A stretch of 52,500 bases of DNA from Brevibacillus antibioticus (lineage in GTDB: Bacteria > Bacillota > Bacilli > Brevibacillales > Brevibacillaceae): contig NZ_SZNK01000001.1 of the NCBI RefSeq assembly GCF_005217615.1, positions 1 through 52,500 on the forward strand. The letters are read 5' to 3'. Shown here in pieces: positions 29,769 to 37,052 of the stretch (the first letter of the stretch is position 1; the number at the start of each line of letters is the position of its first letter). The notes beneath the pieces were generated by a model. That model saw only the letters and a program-made list of their open reading frames with translations. It had not been told where the DNA came from and did not search any database. Both the position numbers and the translations under genes were made by a program.

Positions 29769-30713
29769 ATGCAAGGAAACGGAGAGAACATTTACGTAAG
29801 ACTGGTACAGGAATCGGATGCACAGAGCCTCTTGGCGCTTGAAGTGAGAAACAGAGACTTCTTTCAAAACTTCACAGGGACGAGAGAAGAGACGTTTTAC
29901 ACGCTGGAAGGACAAATCGACAGGATCAAGAGCGCGATGGCATTAAAAGAAGAAGACAGAGGATATGCTTTTGTCATCGTAAAAAAAGGACAGGATGAAA
30001 TCATTGGGGAAGTCATCCTTTCAGAGGTCGTAAGAGTTAATCTGCAAAGCTGCTGGATCGGCTACTTCCTGGACAAAGAGCATAATGGAAAAGGCTACAT
30101 GACGGAAGCCGTAAAGCTCGTCGTTGACTATGCCTTCGATACATTAGGTCTTCACCGTTTGGAAGCAGGAGTGATGCCTCATAATATAGGCTCGATCAAG
30201 GTGCTGCTAAAAGCTGGTTTCCACAAGGAAGGGATTGCCAAGAAAAACGTGAAAATCAATGGGCGGTGGGAAGATCATCAAACACTGGCGATTGTCAAAG
30301 AAGAACAAACAGACAAGGTGAAGCCCATGGTCCAACGCAAAAATCCCAGTACAGTTGCTCCGCCGATGGGACCTTATACACATCTGACGGTCGTTCCAAA
30401 AGGAGCCGATTTGCTCGTGCTTTCTGGGCAAATAGGAATGGACCTTCATGGAGAGTTGCCGACAGATATGAAAGAACAAGTAGAAAACACGTTACAAAAC
30501 ATACTGCGCAATTTTGAAAGTGAGTCAGTAACTGCGGACCATATCATCAAAATCAATATATGGGCAACCGAGCAAATGGATTGGGAGCATTTTAATCAGG
30601 TGTGGGAAAAGTTCCACGGGGGGACACCGCCAGCGATGACCATGTCTTACGTCCCGGCATTGGCAGTCCCTTCTCTCAAAGTGGAGATAGAAGCTTGGGC
30701 AGCGAAATGGTAG
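29769..30713 (+). CDS. GNAT acetyltransferase - RidA domain fusion
   Basis: A 314-residue two-domain protein. Residues 1-180 are a RimJ-like GNAT domain (acetyl-CoA loop DKEHNGKGYMTEAVKLV about 98-114, HNIGSIKVLLKAGF about 138-151). Residues 187-314 are a full-length RidA/YjgF domain (STVAPPMGPYTHLTVV, LVLSGQIGMD, and VPSLKVEIEAWAAK at the end). RidA removes reactive enamine/imine intermediates; its key arginine, expected in the PAR motif before the last strand, is replaced (PPAMTMSYVPAL has no Arg), so this domain resembles Rid subfamilies without classical deaminase activity. ATG 29769 has AAAGGGAG upstream. An internal ATG (30327) behind AAGGTG could allow separate synthesis of the RidA half. 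Confidence 0.85.
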   Translation: MQGNGENIYVRLVQESDAQSLLALEVRNRDFFQNFTGTREETFYTLEGQIDRIKSAMALKEEDRGYAFVIVKKGQDEIIGEVILSEVVRVNLQSCWIGYFLDKEHNGKGYMTEAVKLVVDYAFDTLGLHRLEAGVMPHNIGSIKVLLKAGFHKEGIAKKNVKINGRWEDHQTLAIVKEEQTDKVKPMVQRKNPSTVAPPMGPYTHLTVVPKGADLLVLSGQIGMDLHGELPTDMKEQVENTLQNILRNFESESVTADHIIKINIWATEQMDWEHFNQVWEKFHGGTPPAMTMSYVPALAVPSLKVEIEAWAAKW

Positions 30714-30734
30714 GAAAGAAATAAAGTTGAGACA

Positions 30735-30766
30735 AAGGGTGAAGCTTGTCGCTTCATCCTTTTTTC
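30735..30766 (+). terminator. Terminator after GNAT-RidA gene
   Basis: AAGGGTGAAGC (30735-30745) pairs with GCTTCATCCTT (30751-30761), followed by a T-run. Confidence 0.8.
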
Positions 30767-30780
30767 TGTAACTTTTTTCT

Positions 30781-30856
30781 AGCAAAAACGTCACTATTTT
30801 CAGGAGATAGACTGATCGTGACGTTATTGCTGTTTTGACAGTAAAAGATGTCAAAA
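30781..30856. promoter_or_regulatory. Two inverted repeats upstream of SH3-SpoIIP gene
   Basis: A 14-bp inverted repeat with one mismatch (30781-30794 / 30818-30831, containing AACGTCAC / GTGACGTT) spans a 23-nt loop. Directly after it, TTTTGACA (30833-30840) and TGTCAAAA (30849-30856) form a perfect 8-bp repeat with an 8-nt spacer, and TTGACA may serve as a -35 box. Regulatory sites or RNA hairpins are both possible. Confidence 0.45.
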
Positions 30857-30943
30857 CATGAAGGAATATGCGGACGAATCGAGAAGTTCTTTCTATTAGC
30901 TGGATATTCCAAAAATCGAGAAAAACAGAGGGGAACGAGGAAC

Positions 30944-32719
30944 TTGCTTTTACGAGTAAATGTCAGCTTGCTAGCTGTTTTCTTCCTAATTTTGCTGATG
31001 CCTCTGTCCATTGCGCGAGCGGCCACCCATGTAGAAGTGGCGGTCGATCAGTTAAATATTCGAAGCGAGCCAGGTACGACTACGCAGATTGTCGCAACAC
31101 TCCAAAAAGCGACGCGGTTGCCAATCACCAAGCAGCAAAAAGATTGGACCCAGGTAAAGCTGCCGAACGGCAATACTGGATGGGTCAATAATAAGTATGT
31201 GAAAATGATAGAAGTTCCACAGATCAAATATGTCAAAAGCAATGTGGACATGCTGAATGTTCGGGCAGAACCAAATGCCACTTCACAGATTTTGCAGATC
31301 ATCGACAAAAACGGTGTGTTTTTGCAAATGAAAAAGCAAGGGGAATGGGCACAAATTAAGCTGTCTAATCAAACGAACGGCTGGGTGAAAGCCAGTTACT
31401 TGACGGAGACAACGGCACCGGCACCGGCACCAAAACCAGCCCCGGTTCCAGCGCCTGCTCCGGTACCAGTACCAACTCCGGCACCAACGCCAATCCCTGA
31501 CCAGACAACAATGCCAGTCCCGCCCCCTCCTGTACTCCCATCCAATACAGGGAGTGGATTCGGACAAGGGACAATTGTATTAACGGAAAGCTATGAAGTT
31601 TATTCTCAGCCAGATATTCTTGGTACTGTTATTGGTCAAATCCATGGCGGGATGACAATCAACCATTACGGATTTGCAAATGGCTGGTATACCATCAACT
31701 TTAATGGTACCTATGCCTATATTTTCAAACCAATTGAACAGACTGGGGCCGTTGCGCCGCAACCGAGTCCAACACCGGGGGCACCTGCGCCAGCACCAAT
31801 TCCAACGCCCGCTCCGGTAAAAGAACTACAGGTTCGCGTCAAAAATCCTGATTCTAACATCCGCAACGGTCCTACAACCGAGCATGCCATAATCGGAACC
31901 GTTCAACCCGGACAAGTATTCCCGGTTGTCCAAACAGTAGGAGACTGGTACCTCATCAGGCTGGCAGACAATTCGACCGCCTATATCGCGGGGTGGATCG
32001 TAGAGAAGATTCAACCAGCTGGTACTCTGCCACCGACAGGAGCAACGTACGAGTACAACAGTGGGATGATTGGAAACGAGAAAGTGTATATCTATCACAC
32101 CCATAACCGTGAGTCTTGGCGAAATGTTGCACGGAACCAACAAGGGAGCTCGGTAGATGATCCTGAGATCAACATCACGCTTGTTGGGAAAAGGCTGGGT
32201 GAGCTGTTGCAAGCAAGAGGCATTTCGGCAATGGCGAGCCAGGACGATTTCGCTCAGAGATTGAGGGAACAAAATAAAAGCTATTCGATGTCTTATTCCG
32301 AGTCGTATAAGGCGGTAGCGGCAGCGGCTGCAACCAGTCCGCACTTGCAGTACATTTTCGATATTCATCGGGACAGTGATGAGCCACGCAGCAAGGTAGC
32401 GATCACGATCAATGGTAAAACCTATTCCCGGATGCTGTTTGTAATCGGAACAGCGAACCCGAACCATCTGGCGAACAAAAAGCTGGCGGAAGAGCTGAAC
32501 GCCCGTCTGGAAGCCTCTTATCCCGGTTTGTCTCGGGGGATTATCTTGAAAGGTTCGAATCAAGGGAACGGGGTGTATAATCAGTCCATTTCCGGAGGAG
32601 CTCTGCTTTTGGAATTCGGTGGTACGAACAACACCTTGGAAGAAGGCTATAATACAGCAGAAGCTTTTGTCGAAGTCTTTGGGAATTACCTGATCGAATC
32701 TCAAATCGCATTCAACTAG
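30944..32719 (+). CDS. Secreted SH3-repeat SpoIIP-type N-acetylmuramoyl-L-alanine amidase
   Basis: A protein of about 591 residues. After a signal peptide (LLLRVNVSLLAVFFLILLMP; cleavage near ARAA) come two bacterial SH3 domains (about residues 29-85 and 96-155; DQLNIRSEPG, DMLNVRAEPN), a Pro/Ala-rich linker (about 157-205), a third SH3-like domain (about 210-265), a second PA-rich linker, a fourth SH3 (about 295-357, SNIRNGPTTEH), and a SpoIIP amidase domain (about 381-585) with IYHTHNRES, FDIHRDSDEPR, GNGVYNQSISGGALLLEFGG. SpoIIP cleaves peptide stems from peptidoglycan during engulfment; this SH3-decorated form is more likely a general wall hydrolase. The TTG at 30944 has AGAGGGG at good distance; an ATG at 30848 would add 32 residues but lacks a site and lies in an inverted repeat. 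Confidence 0.85.
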   Translation: MLLRVNVSLLAVFFLILLMPLSIARAATHVEVAVDQLNIRSEPGTTTQIVATLQKATRLPITKQQKDWTQVKLPNGNTGWVNNKYVKMIEVPQIKYVKSNVDMLNVRAEPNATSQILQIIDKNGVFLQMKKQGEWAQIKLSNQTNGWVKASYLTETTAPAPAPKPAPVPAPAPVPVPTPAPTPIPDQTTMPVPPPPVLPSNTGSGFGQGTIVLTESYEVYSQPDILGTVIGQIHGGMTINHYGFANGWYTINFNGTYAYIFKPIEQTGAVAPQPSPTPGAPAPAPIPTPAPVKELQVRVKNPDSNIRNGPTTEHAIIGTVQPGQVFPVVQTVGDWYLIRLADNSTAYIAGWIVEKIQPAGTLPPTGATYEYNSGMIGNEKVYIYHTHNRESWRNVARNQQGSSVDDPEINITLVGKRLGELLQARGISAMASQDDFAQRLREQNKSYSMSYSESYKAVAAAAATSPHLQYIFDIHRDSDEPRSKVAITINGKTYSRMLFVIGTANPNHLANKKLAEELNARLEASYPGLSRGIILKGSNQGNGVYNQSISGGALLLEFGGTNNTLEEGYNTAEAFVEVFGNYLIESQIAFN

Positions 32720-32736
32720 CCGGTCAATAAAAGTAG

Positions 32737-32777
32737 CACGATTCTTTTCGCCACACGCGAGAGAATCGTGTTTTTTT
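32737..32777 (+). terminator. Terminator after SH3-SpoIIP gene
   Basis: CACGATTCT (32737-32745) pairs with AGAATCGTG (32762-32770), followed by seven T. Confidence 0.85.
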
Positions 32778-32794
32778 CCAGGAGGTTCATTTAT

Positions 32795-33661
32795 ATGGCT
32801 ACGCATCAAGAACACATCCAATCGACTACTGATAACAGTCGCCGCCACCTTCGTGGTGACTGTGAAAGCTGCTTTGGCTTGTGCTGTGTGGCATTGCCCT
32901 TTGCTGCTTCCTCTGACTTTGCCATCAAGAAAGACGCAGGCAAGCCCTGTAGTAACTTACAGGCAGAATTCCGGTGTGGTGTTCACACAAAGCTGAGAGA
33001 CATCGGCTTTCGCGGTTGTACTGTCTACGATTGCTTTGGAGCTGGTCAAAAGGTGTCTCAAGTCACTTATGGCGGCCAAGATTGGCGTAAAGAACCCGGA
33101 TCAGCAAAGCAAATGTACGAAGTATTTCCGATCGTGTGGCAGCTTCATGAGCTGCTCTGGTATATAACAGAGGCGTTGAACAAGCAAGCTGCCCAGTCCC
33201 TTCATCCTGCATTAAAGGAAGCTTTGGAGGAGACACAGAGCCTCACTGATCGTGGTCCTGAGGATATTCTGAAGCTGGATGTTGCTTTACATCGAGCAAA
33301 GGTAAACGAACTATTGCTGCGGACAAGTGAACTGGTACGCAAAGACGCGCTTGCCAAGTACAAAGGGGGCAAGCAAGGAAAATCCTACGGCCGAGGCGCT
33401 GATCTCATCGGTGCCAAGCTCAAAGGCACTGATTTACGGGGAGCCCAATTGCGCGGCGCTTATTTGATTGCTGCTGATCTGAGAGGAGCAGATTTGCGGG
33501 GAGCTGACATCATTGGTGCAGATTTTCGCGATACAGATGTGAGCGGAGCGAACTTGACGGAGACGTTGTTTCTCACGCAGGTTCAGCTCAATGCAGCGAA
33601 GGGAGATGCAAGCACCAAGCTGCCACCTTCTTTCACGCGTCCACCGCACTGGGCTAAATAA
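32795..33661 (+). CDS. Pentapeptide-repeat protein with Cys-rich N-terminus
   Basis: A 288-residue cytoplasmic protein. The N-terminal ~100 residues hold many cysteines (CESCFGLCC about residues 22-30, then KPCSNLQAEFRC and GCTVYDC), a likely zinc or iron-sulfur site resembling YkgJ-type cysteine clusters. The middle is helical. Residues about 205-262 form a short right-handed beta-helix of pentapeptide repeats (ADLIGAKLKGTDLRGAQLRG and following A-D/N-L-R-G units). Some pentapeptide proteins (Qnr, MfpA) protect DNA gyrase, but those are longer and lack the cysteine module. ATG 32795 has CAGGAGG upstream. Function not assigned. Confidence 0.85.
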   Translation: MATHQEHIQSTTDNSRRHLRGDCESCFGLCCVALPFAASSDFAIKKDAGKPCSNLQAEFRCGVHTKLRDIGFRGCTVYDCFGAGQKVSQVTYGGQDWRKEPGSAKQMYEVFPIVWQLHELLWYITEALNKQAAQSLHPALKEALEETQSLTDRGPEDILKLDVALHRAKVNELLLRTSELVRKDALAKYKGGKQGKSYGRGADLIGAKLKGTDLRGAQLRGAYLIAADLRGADLRGADIIGADFRDTDVSGANLTETLFLTQVQLNAAKGDASTKLPPSFTRPPHWAK

Positions 33662-33668
33662 ATGAACC

Positions 33669-33706
33669 AAAAGCAGGATGTCATTCGTTGACAGCCTGCT
33701 TTTTTG
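33669..33706 (+). terminator. Terminator after pentapeptide-repeat gene
   Basis: AAAAGCAGG (33669-33677) pairs with CCTGCTTTT (33695-33703) around a loop with a second short pairing, ending in a T-run. Confidence 0.8.
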
Positions 33707-33727
33707 TTCCGATCTTTGAAAAACGTT

Positions 33728-33799
33728 GTTAATACATTTCTACTTTTGCCGTATTAACTATCGTGAGGCTCACAACCAAACAAATTGCGCAATTTGTTT
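33728..33799. promoter_or_regulatory. Inverted repeats upstream of ECF sigma gene
   Basis: GTTAATAC (33728-33735) and GTATTAAC (33751-33758) form an 8-bp inverted repeat with a 15-nt spacer. A perfect 22-bp palindrome with no spacer, centred on GCGC, covers 33778-33799 and sits 12 bp before the ribosome binding site. This could block transcription if bound by a repressor, or form a hairpin near the start of the mRNA. Confidence 0.5.
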
Positions 33800-33826
33800 A
33801 TTTCATCCAGAAGGGAGGGGAAGTAG

Positions 33827-34411
33827 TTGGAGATTGCCCAAGTAAACACAGGCATCTGCCAAAACGAAGAAAACGATAGATATGCAGAAAGCATGTCGAC
33901 CGAAACGTTTGCCCAAATTTATGGTGCGTACTATAAGCGCGTCTACAAATATATTTGCTATCGGATCAACAATCACTATGCCGCAGAAGAAATATGTAGC
34001 CATGTGTTTGAAATGGTAATTTCAAAATACAGCAGCTTCTCGCCGGATAAATCAAACTTTGAGGTCTGGTTGTTTGCGATCGCCAGAAACGCAGTGACAG
34101 ATTACTTCCGCTTACAGAAGAAAAGGATCAGCTTTTCATTGGATTCGATTCTGAATCTGGTCTTGCCGAAGTCGTCACCGGAGGACATCGTGATCCGCGA
34201 CGATCATCATCAAGCCTTATTTCAAGCTCTGGCGAAGCTGAGTGACAAGGAGCGAAATATCATCGCCATGAAATATGCGGCTGGTCTTAAAAACGCAGAA
34301 ATTGCAGAACTTCTTGGTGTCAGTGGTTCAAATATTGGGGTCGTGCTCTACAGATGCTTGAAAAAGCTGCAGATGGAATTGCAAAAAGGGGGCTTCCGTT
34401 ATGAAGAGTGA
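33827..34411 (+). CDS. ECF-type RNA polymerase sigma factor
   Basis: A 194-residue sigma-70 family protein of the extracytoplasmic function class. Region 2 spans about residues 30-100 (AQIYGAYYKRVYKYICYRI, then VWLFAIARNAVTDYFR, the -10 recognition helix end). Region 4 spans about 135-185 (KLSDKERNIIAMKYAAGLKNAEIAELLGVS, the -35 helix-turn-helix). The TTG start (33827) is fixed by AAGGGAGGGG six bases upstream. Its gene overlaps a membrane protein gene by 11 bp, the classic sigma/anti-sigma layout. Confidence 0.9.
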   Translation: MEIAQVNTGICQNEENDRYAESMSTETFAQIYGAYYKRVYKYICYRINNHYAAEEICSHVFEMVISKYSSFSPDKSNFEVWLFAIARNAVTDYFRLQKKRISFSLDSILNLVLPKSSPEDIVIRDDHHQALFQALAKLSDKERNIIAMKYAAGLKNAEIAELLGVSGSNIGVVLYRCLKKLQMELQKGGFRYEE

Positions 34412-35156
34412 GCATGATCTAGACGATTTTCGTGAACTCACCGACTTGCTTACTGATCTGGAACTAGATGACGCCACTCCAAAAGCCACCATATATAATC
34501 GGTTGAAATTCAAATTGGAATCAGGAAACATACAACTACATGATAGTAAAAAGGACGGGATCTATATGAAAACGAATAAATGGAAAGCTGCCACAGTTAG
34601 TGCTGTTGCTGTTGTTTGCCTGTTAGGTGCATTCTCGACTACATCGTTTGCCCAAGGAATGCTCCAGACGATCTTGGCACGCTTTCAGGTCGGGAACATG
34701 GAAATTACCCAATATGATAAAGAGTTGCCTGCTGCACAGTCCAATACCCAAGAAATCGAGATACCTATAGAACGCAAGGCCCCCCCACAGATGACCGTGG
34801 AAGAAGCACGCGCGGCCAGCAAAATGGACTTTCCCGCACCGACATGGTTGTCAGAGCATTATTCCTATAAAAACACGGTCGTTCATGGCGAGGGTATGGT
34901 AGAAATTCAGTATAAAAAAGAGAAAGAGTTTATTACCTTGTTGATTTCAAACGGTGGCGAAAACGGCATCAGCACGACAGAGGGTGTCAAGATCGAAACC
35001 ATTGGCGGGAAAAAGGTATATTTCGCCAACGGAATCGTGATTTGGGAGCATGAAGGATTCACGTACGAGTTGTACCAGATGGCAGAGAAGAGCTTTGATG
35101 CTGCGACTATTGGCAACATCATCAATTCCTTGTCAACGAAATCCCCCAAAAAATAA
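34401..35156 (+). CDS. Probable anti-sigma factor, membrane protein with DUF4367-like domain
   Basis: A 251-residue protein. Residues 1-55 are cytoplasmic and acidic (EHDLDDFRELTDLLTDLELDD), the likely sigma-binding part. A single membrane segment lies at about residues 61-80 (ATVSAVAVVCLLGAFSTTSF). The extracytoplasmic part (about 85-251) resembles DUF4367 sensory domains, with FPAPTWLSEHY in the middle and a C-terminal GFTYELYQMAEKSFDAATIGNIINSL. Overlap with the sigma gene implies coupled translation and stoichiometric control. It lacks a recognisable zinc-anti-sigma motif. Signal sensed is unknown. Confidence 0.8.
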   Translation: MKSEHDLDDFRELTDLLTDLELDDATPKATIYNRLKFKLESGNIQLHDSKKDGIYMKTNKWKAATVSAVAVVCLLGAFSTTSFAQGMLQTILARFQVGNMEITQYDKELPAAQSNTQEIEIPIERKAPPQMTVEEARAASKMDFPAPTWLSEHYSYKNTVVHGEGMVEIQYKKEKEFITLLISNGGENGISTTEGVKIETIGGKKVYFANGIVIWEHEGFTYELYQMAEKSFDAATIGNIINSLSTKSPKK

Positions 35157-35163
35157 GCGAATG

Positions 35164-35298
35164 CTACTTCACCACGTACCCAGGCAACATCGGCTTCGAT
35201 TGCTTTTCGAGGTCGGTGATCGTCTGGGTATTTTCGTAATTTTTTTCTACATACGATAATCGTCCATGATTTTCAATGGGAATGAATGGATTACACAT
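35164..35298 (-). CDS. Candidate small protein (44 aa), unknown
   Basis: This minus-strand frame begins at ATG 35298 (MCNPFIPIENHGRLSYVEKN) and ends at TAG 35164 with MLPGYVVK. Amino-acid composition looks protein-like and the frame is closed by a stop directly before the ATG. The ribosome binding site is weak. It lies tail-to-tail with the anti-sigma gene, 8 bp from its stop. Low confidence; it may be chance. Confidence 0.3.
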   Translation of the reverse strand: MCNPFIPIENHGRLSYVEKNYENTQTITDLEKQSKPMLPGYVVK

Positions 35299-35514
35299 TC
35301 AATGAAATGAATGAAGGAGCATAAGTCTAGCCCAGATGAAAGGAAAAACCCAAATATTCACAGAGTGTTAAAAATCATGTAACCAATCGGACACCCTCTA
35401 GGGTCAAAAGTCCTGCTACAATTACACATGACCGGAAATATACGGGGTAAAACAAAACAAAAAACTCTCTCACGAAGATGAATGCAAAAAGGGGGTTACA
35501 GGAGAGAGAATCAT

Positions 35515-35532
35515 TTGTGAATTTTTTCACAT
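35515..35532. promoter_or_regulatory. Rex-type operator, site 1
   Basis: TTGTGA-6-TCACAT matches the Rex consensus TTGTGA-N6-TCACAA at 11 of 12 specified positions. Rex is the NADH/NAD+ sensing repressor that controls cydABCD in Bacillus. It lies about 55 bp upstream of the cyd -10 box. Confidence 0.8.
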
Positions 35533-35536
35533 ATTT

Positions 35537-35554
35537 TTGTGATTTTTTTCACAA
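35537..35554. promoter_or_regulatory. Rex-type operator, site 2
   Basis: TTGTGA-6-TCACAA is a perfect match to the Rex consensus. Its centre is 22 bp from that of site 1, two helical turns, so two Rex dimers could bind the same face side by side. Confidence 0.85.
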
Positions 35555-35584
35555 AGTCGTAATAAATGCTGATTTCCCTACGGG

Positions 35585-35590
35585 TATAAT
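35585..35590 (+). promoter_or_regulatory. -10 element of the cydABCD promoter
   Basis: A perfect TATAAT lies 46 bp before the cydA start. No good -35 hexamer occurs at the normal distance. Rex site 2 covers bases just upstream of the -35 position, so binding would interfere with polymerase. Confidence 0.6.
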
Positions 35591-35636
35591 TCCGGTACAT
35601 AAAGGCGTGAAAAGCGAATAGAAAGGGATCTTGTAC

Positions 35637-37052
35637 ATGGATATAGTGGATTTGGGACGACTTCAATTTGCGATAACAACTATCTTTCATTTTGTCTTTG
35701 TGCCGATTTCCATCGGGCTGTCATTATTAATAGCCATTATGGAAACGATGTATGTGGTAAAAAAGAATGACTTGTACAAAAAAATGGCCAAGTTTTGGGG
35801 AACCTTTTTGCTCATCAATTTTGCTGTCGGGATTGTGACGGGGATTATGCAGGAGTTCCAATTTGGGATGAACTGGTCTGATTTCTCACGATTTGTCGGC
35901 GATGTTTTTGGAACACCACTAGCGATTGAGGCCCTCTCAGCATTCTTCCTCGAATCGACTTTTATTGGACTATGGGTGTTTGGTTGGGATCGTTTGTCCA
36001 AAGGTGTGCATCTCGCATGTATTTGGCTCGTCTCCATCGGAACGATTCTTTCGGCTCTTTGGATTCTGGCAGCCAACTCGTTCATGCAGCAGCCAGTCGG
36101 CTTTGCTATCAATAATGGACGGGCAGAGATGGTCGATTTCTTCGCGCTCCTTACCAATGGACAATTACTATATGAATTCCCGCATACCATATTTGCGGCC
36201 TTGGCGACAGGTGCCTTCTTGGTAGCAGGTATTAGTGCTTGGAAGCTATTGAAAAAACAAAATGTTACATTCTTTGTGCAATCCTTCAAAATTGCGATCG
36301 TGGTAGCGTTGGTTTCCTCGCTGGCTATTGCTCAATTCGGTCATGGTCAGGCACAGTATTTGGTTGCTACCCAACCGATGAAAATGGCAGCGAGTGAAGG
36401 GCTGTGGAAAACAAGCTCGGACCCAGCTCCTTGGACGGTCTTTGCAACGATTGATCCAGAAAAACAAGAAAACGGTATTGAAATAAAAATTCCTTATTTG
36501 CTTAGTGTCCTGACGTACAACTCACTTTCAGGTTCTGTGCCAGGCATGTTGGAATTGCAGGCAGAATATGAGCAAACATACGGTCCAGGAAACTACATTC
36601 CACCAGTTCGGACGACTTTCTGGAGCTTCCGCATCATGGTTGCGGGCGGAAGTGCAATGATTTTGCTGGCTTTGTACGGAGCATATCTCACTTTCCGCAA
36701 AAAGCTGGAACAGCCAAATAAGTGGTTCATGCAGCTGATGGTTGCAGGTATCTCACTACCATTTATCGCAAACTCAGCGGGATGGATCATGACAGAGGTA
36801 GGTCGTCAGCCGTGGACGGTATTCGGGCTGTTGCGTGTTGAAGATTCAGTTTCGCCAAGCATTAGCACAGGAGCGGTATGGTTCTCTCTTATCGCCTTCA
36901 CGACGATTTATCTATTCCTGCTTTGCCTCTTGGCTTATCTGTTTGCTCGTGTGGCCAAAAAAGGACCAGATATGGATAGTCATGAGGAAGTAGAGGATTT
37001 ACAGCTTCAGGATCCATTTGATCGTGTAAGGAGTGAACGTTATGGGGCTTAA
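35637..37052 (+). CDS. cydA: Cytochrome bd quinol oxidase subunit I
   Basis: A 471-residue integral membrane subunit carrying haems b558, b595 and d and the quinol site; it reduces O2 with electrons from menaquinol at low oxygen. Haem ligands are recognisable: His in TTIFHFVFVP (about residue 18), His in YEFPHTIFAA (about 183) and Met in GWIMTEVGRQPWTV (about 380-393), a CydA hallmark. The Q-loop is short, as in Gram-positive enzymes. ATG 35637 is favoured with AAAGGGAT upstream (an in-frame TTG two codons earlier is less well spaced). First gene of cydABCD, under a Rex-controlled promoter. Confidence 0.95.
   Translation: MDIVDLGRLQFAITTIFHFVFVPISIGLSLLIAIMETMYVVKKNDLYKKMAKFWGTFLLINFAVGIVTGIMQEFQFGMNWSDFSRFVGDVFGTPLAIEALSAFFLESTFIGLWVFGWDRLSKGVHLACIWLVSIGTILSALWILAANSFMQQPVGFAINNGRAEMVDFFALLTNGQLLYEFPHTIFAALATGAFLVAGISAWKLLKKQNVTFFVQSFKIAIVVALVSSLAIAQFGHGQAQYLVATQPMKMAASEGLWKTSSDPAPWTVFATIDPEKQENGIEIKIPYLLSVLTYNSLSGSVPGMLELQAEYEQTYGPGNYIPPVRTTFWSFRIMVAGGSAMILLALYGAYLTFRKKLEQPNKWFMQLMVAGISLPFIANSAGWIMTEVGRQPWTVFGLLRVEDSVSPSISTGAVWFSLIAFTTIYLFLLCLLAYLFARVAKKGPDMDSHEEVEDLQLQDPFDRVRSERYGA

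Larger units (their letters stand above)
35299..35636. other. cydA upstream region
   Basis: This 340-bp non-coding stretch contains a short ACCCTCTAGGGT inverted repeat near 35391, a TACAAT box near 35417 that may belong to an upstream promoter, and the two Rex-type operators and -10 element listed separately. No gene is seen. Confidence 0.5.

Noticed and set aside
31415..31560. Short direct repeats in DNA (proline/alanine-rich stretch)
   Set aside because: These are codon-level repeats of a Pro-Ala linker inside the SH3-SpoIIP gene, not a separate element.
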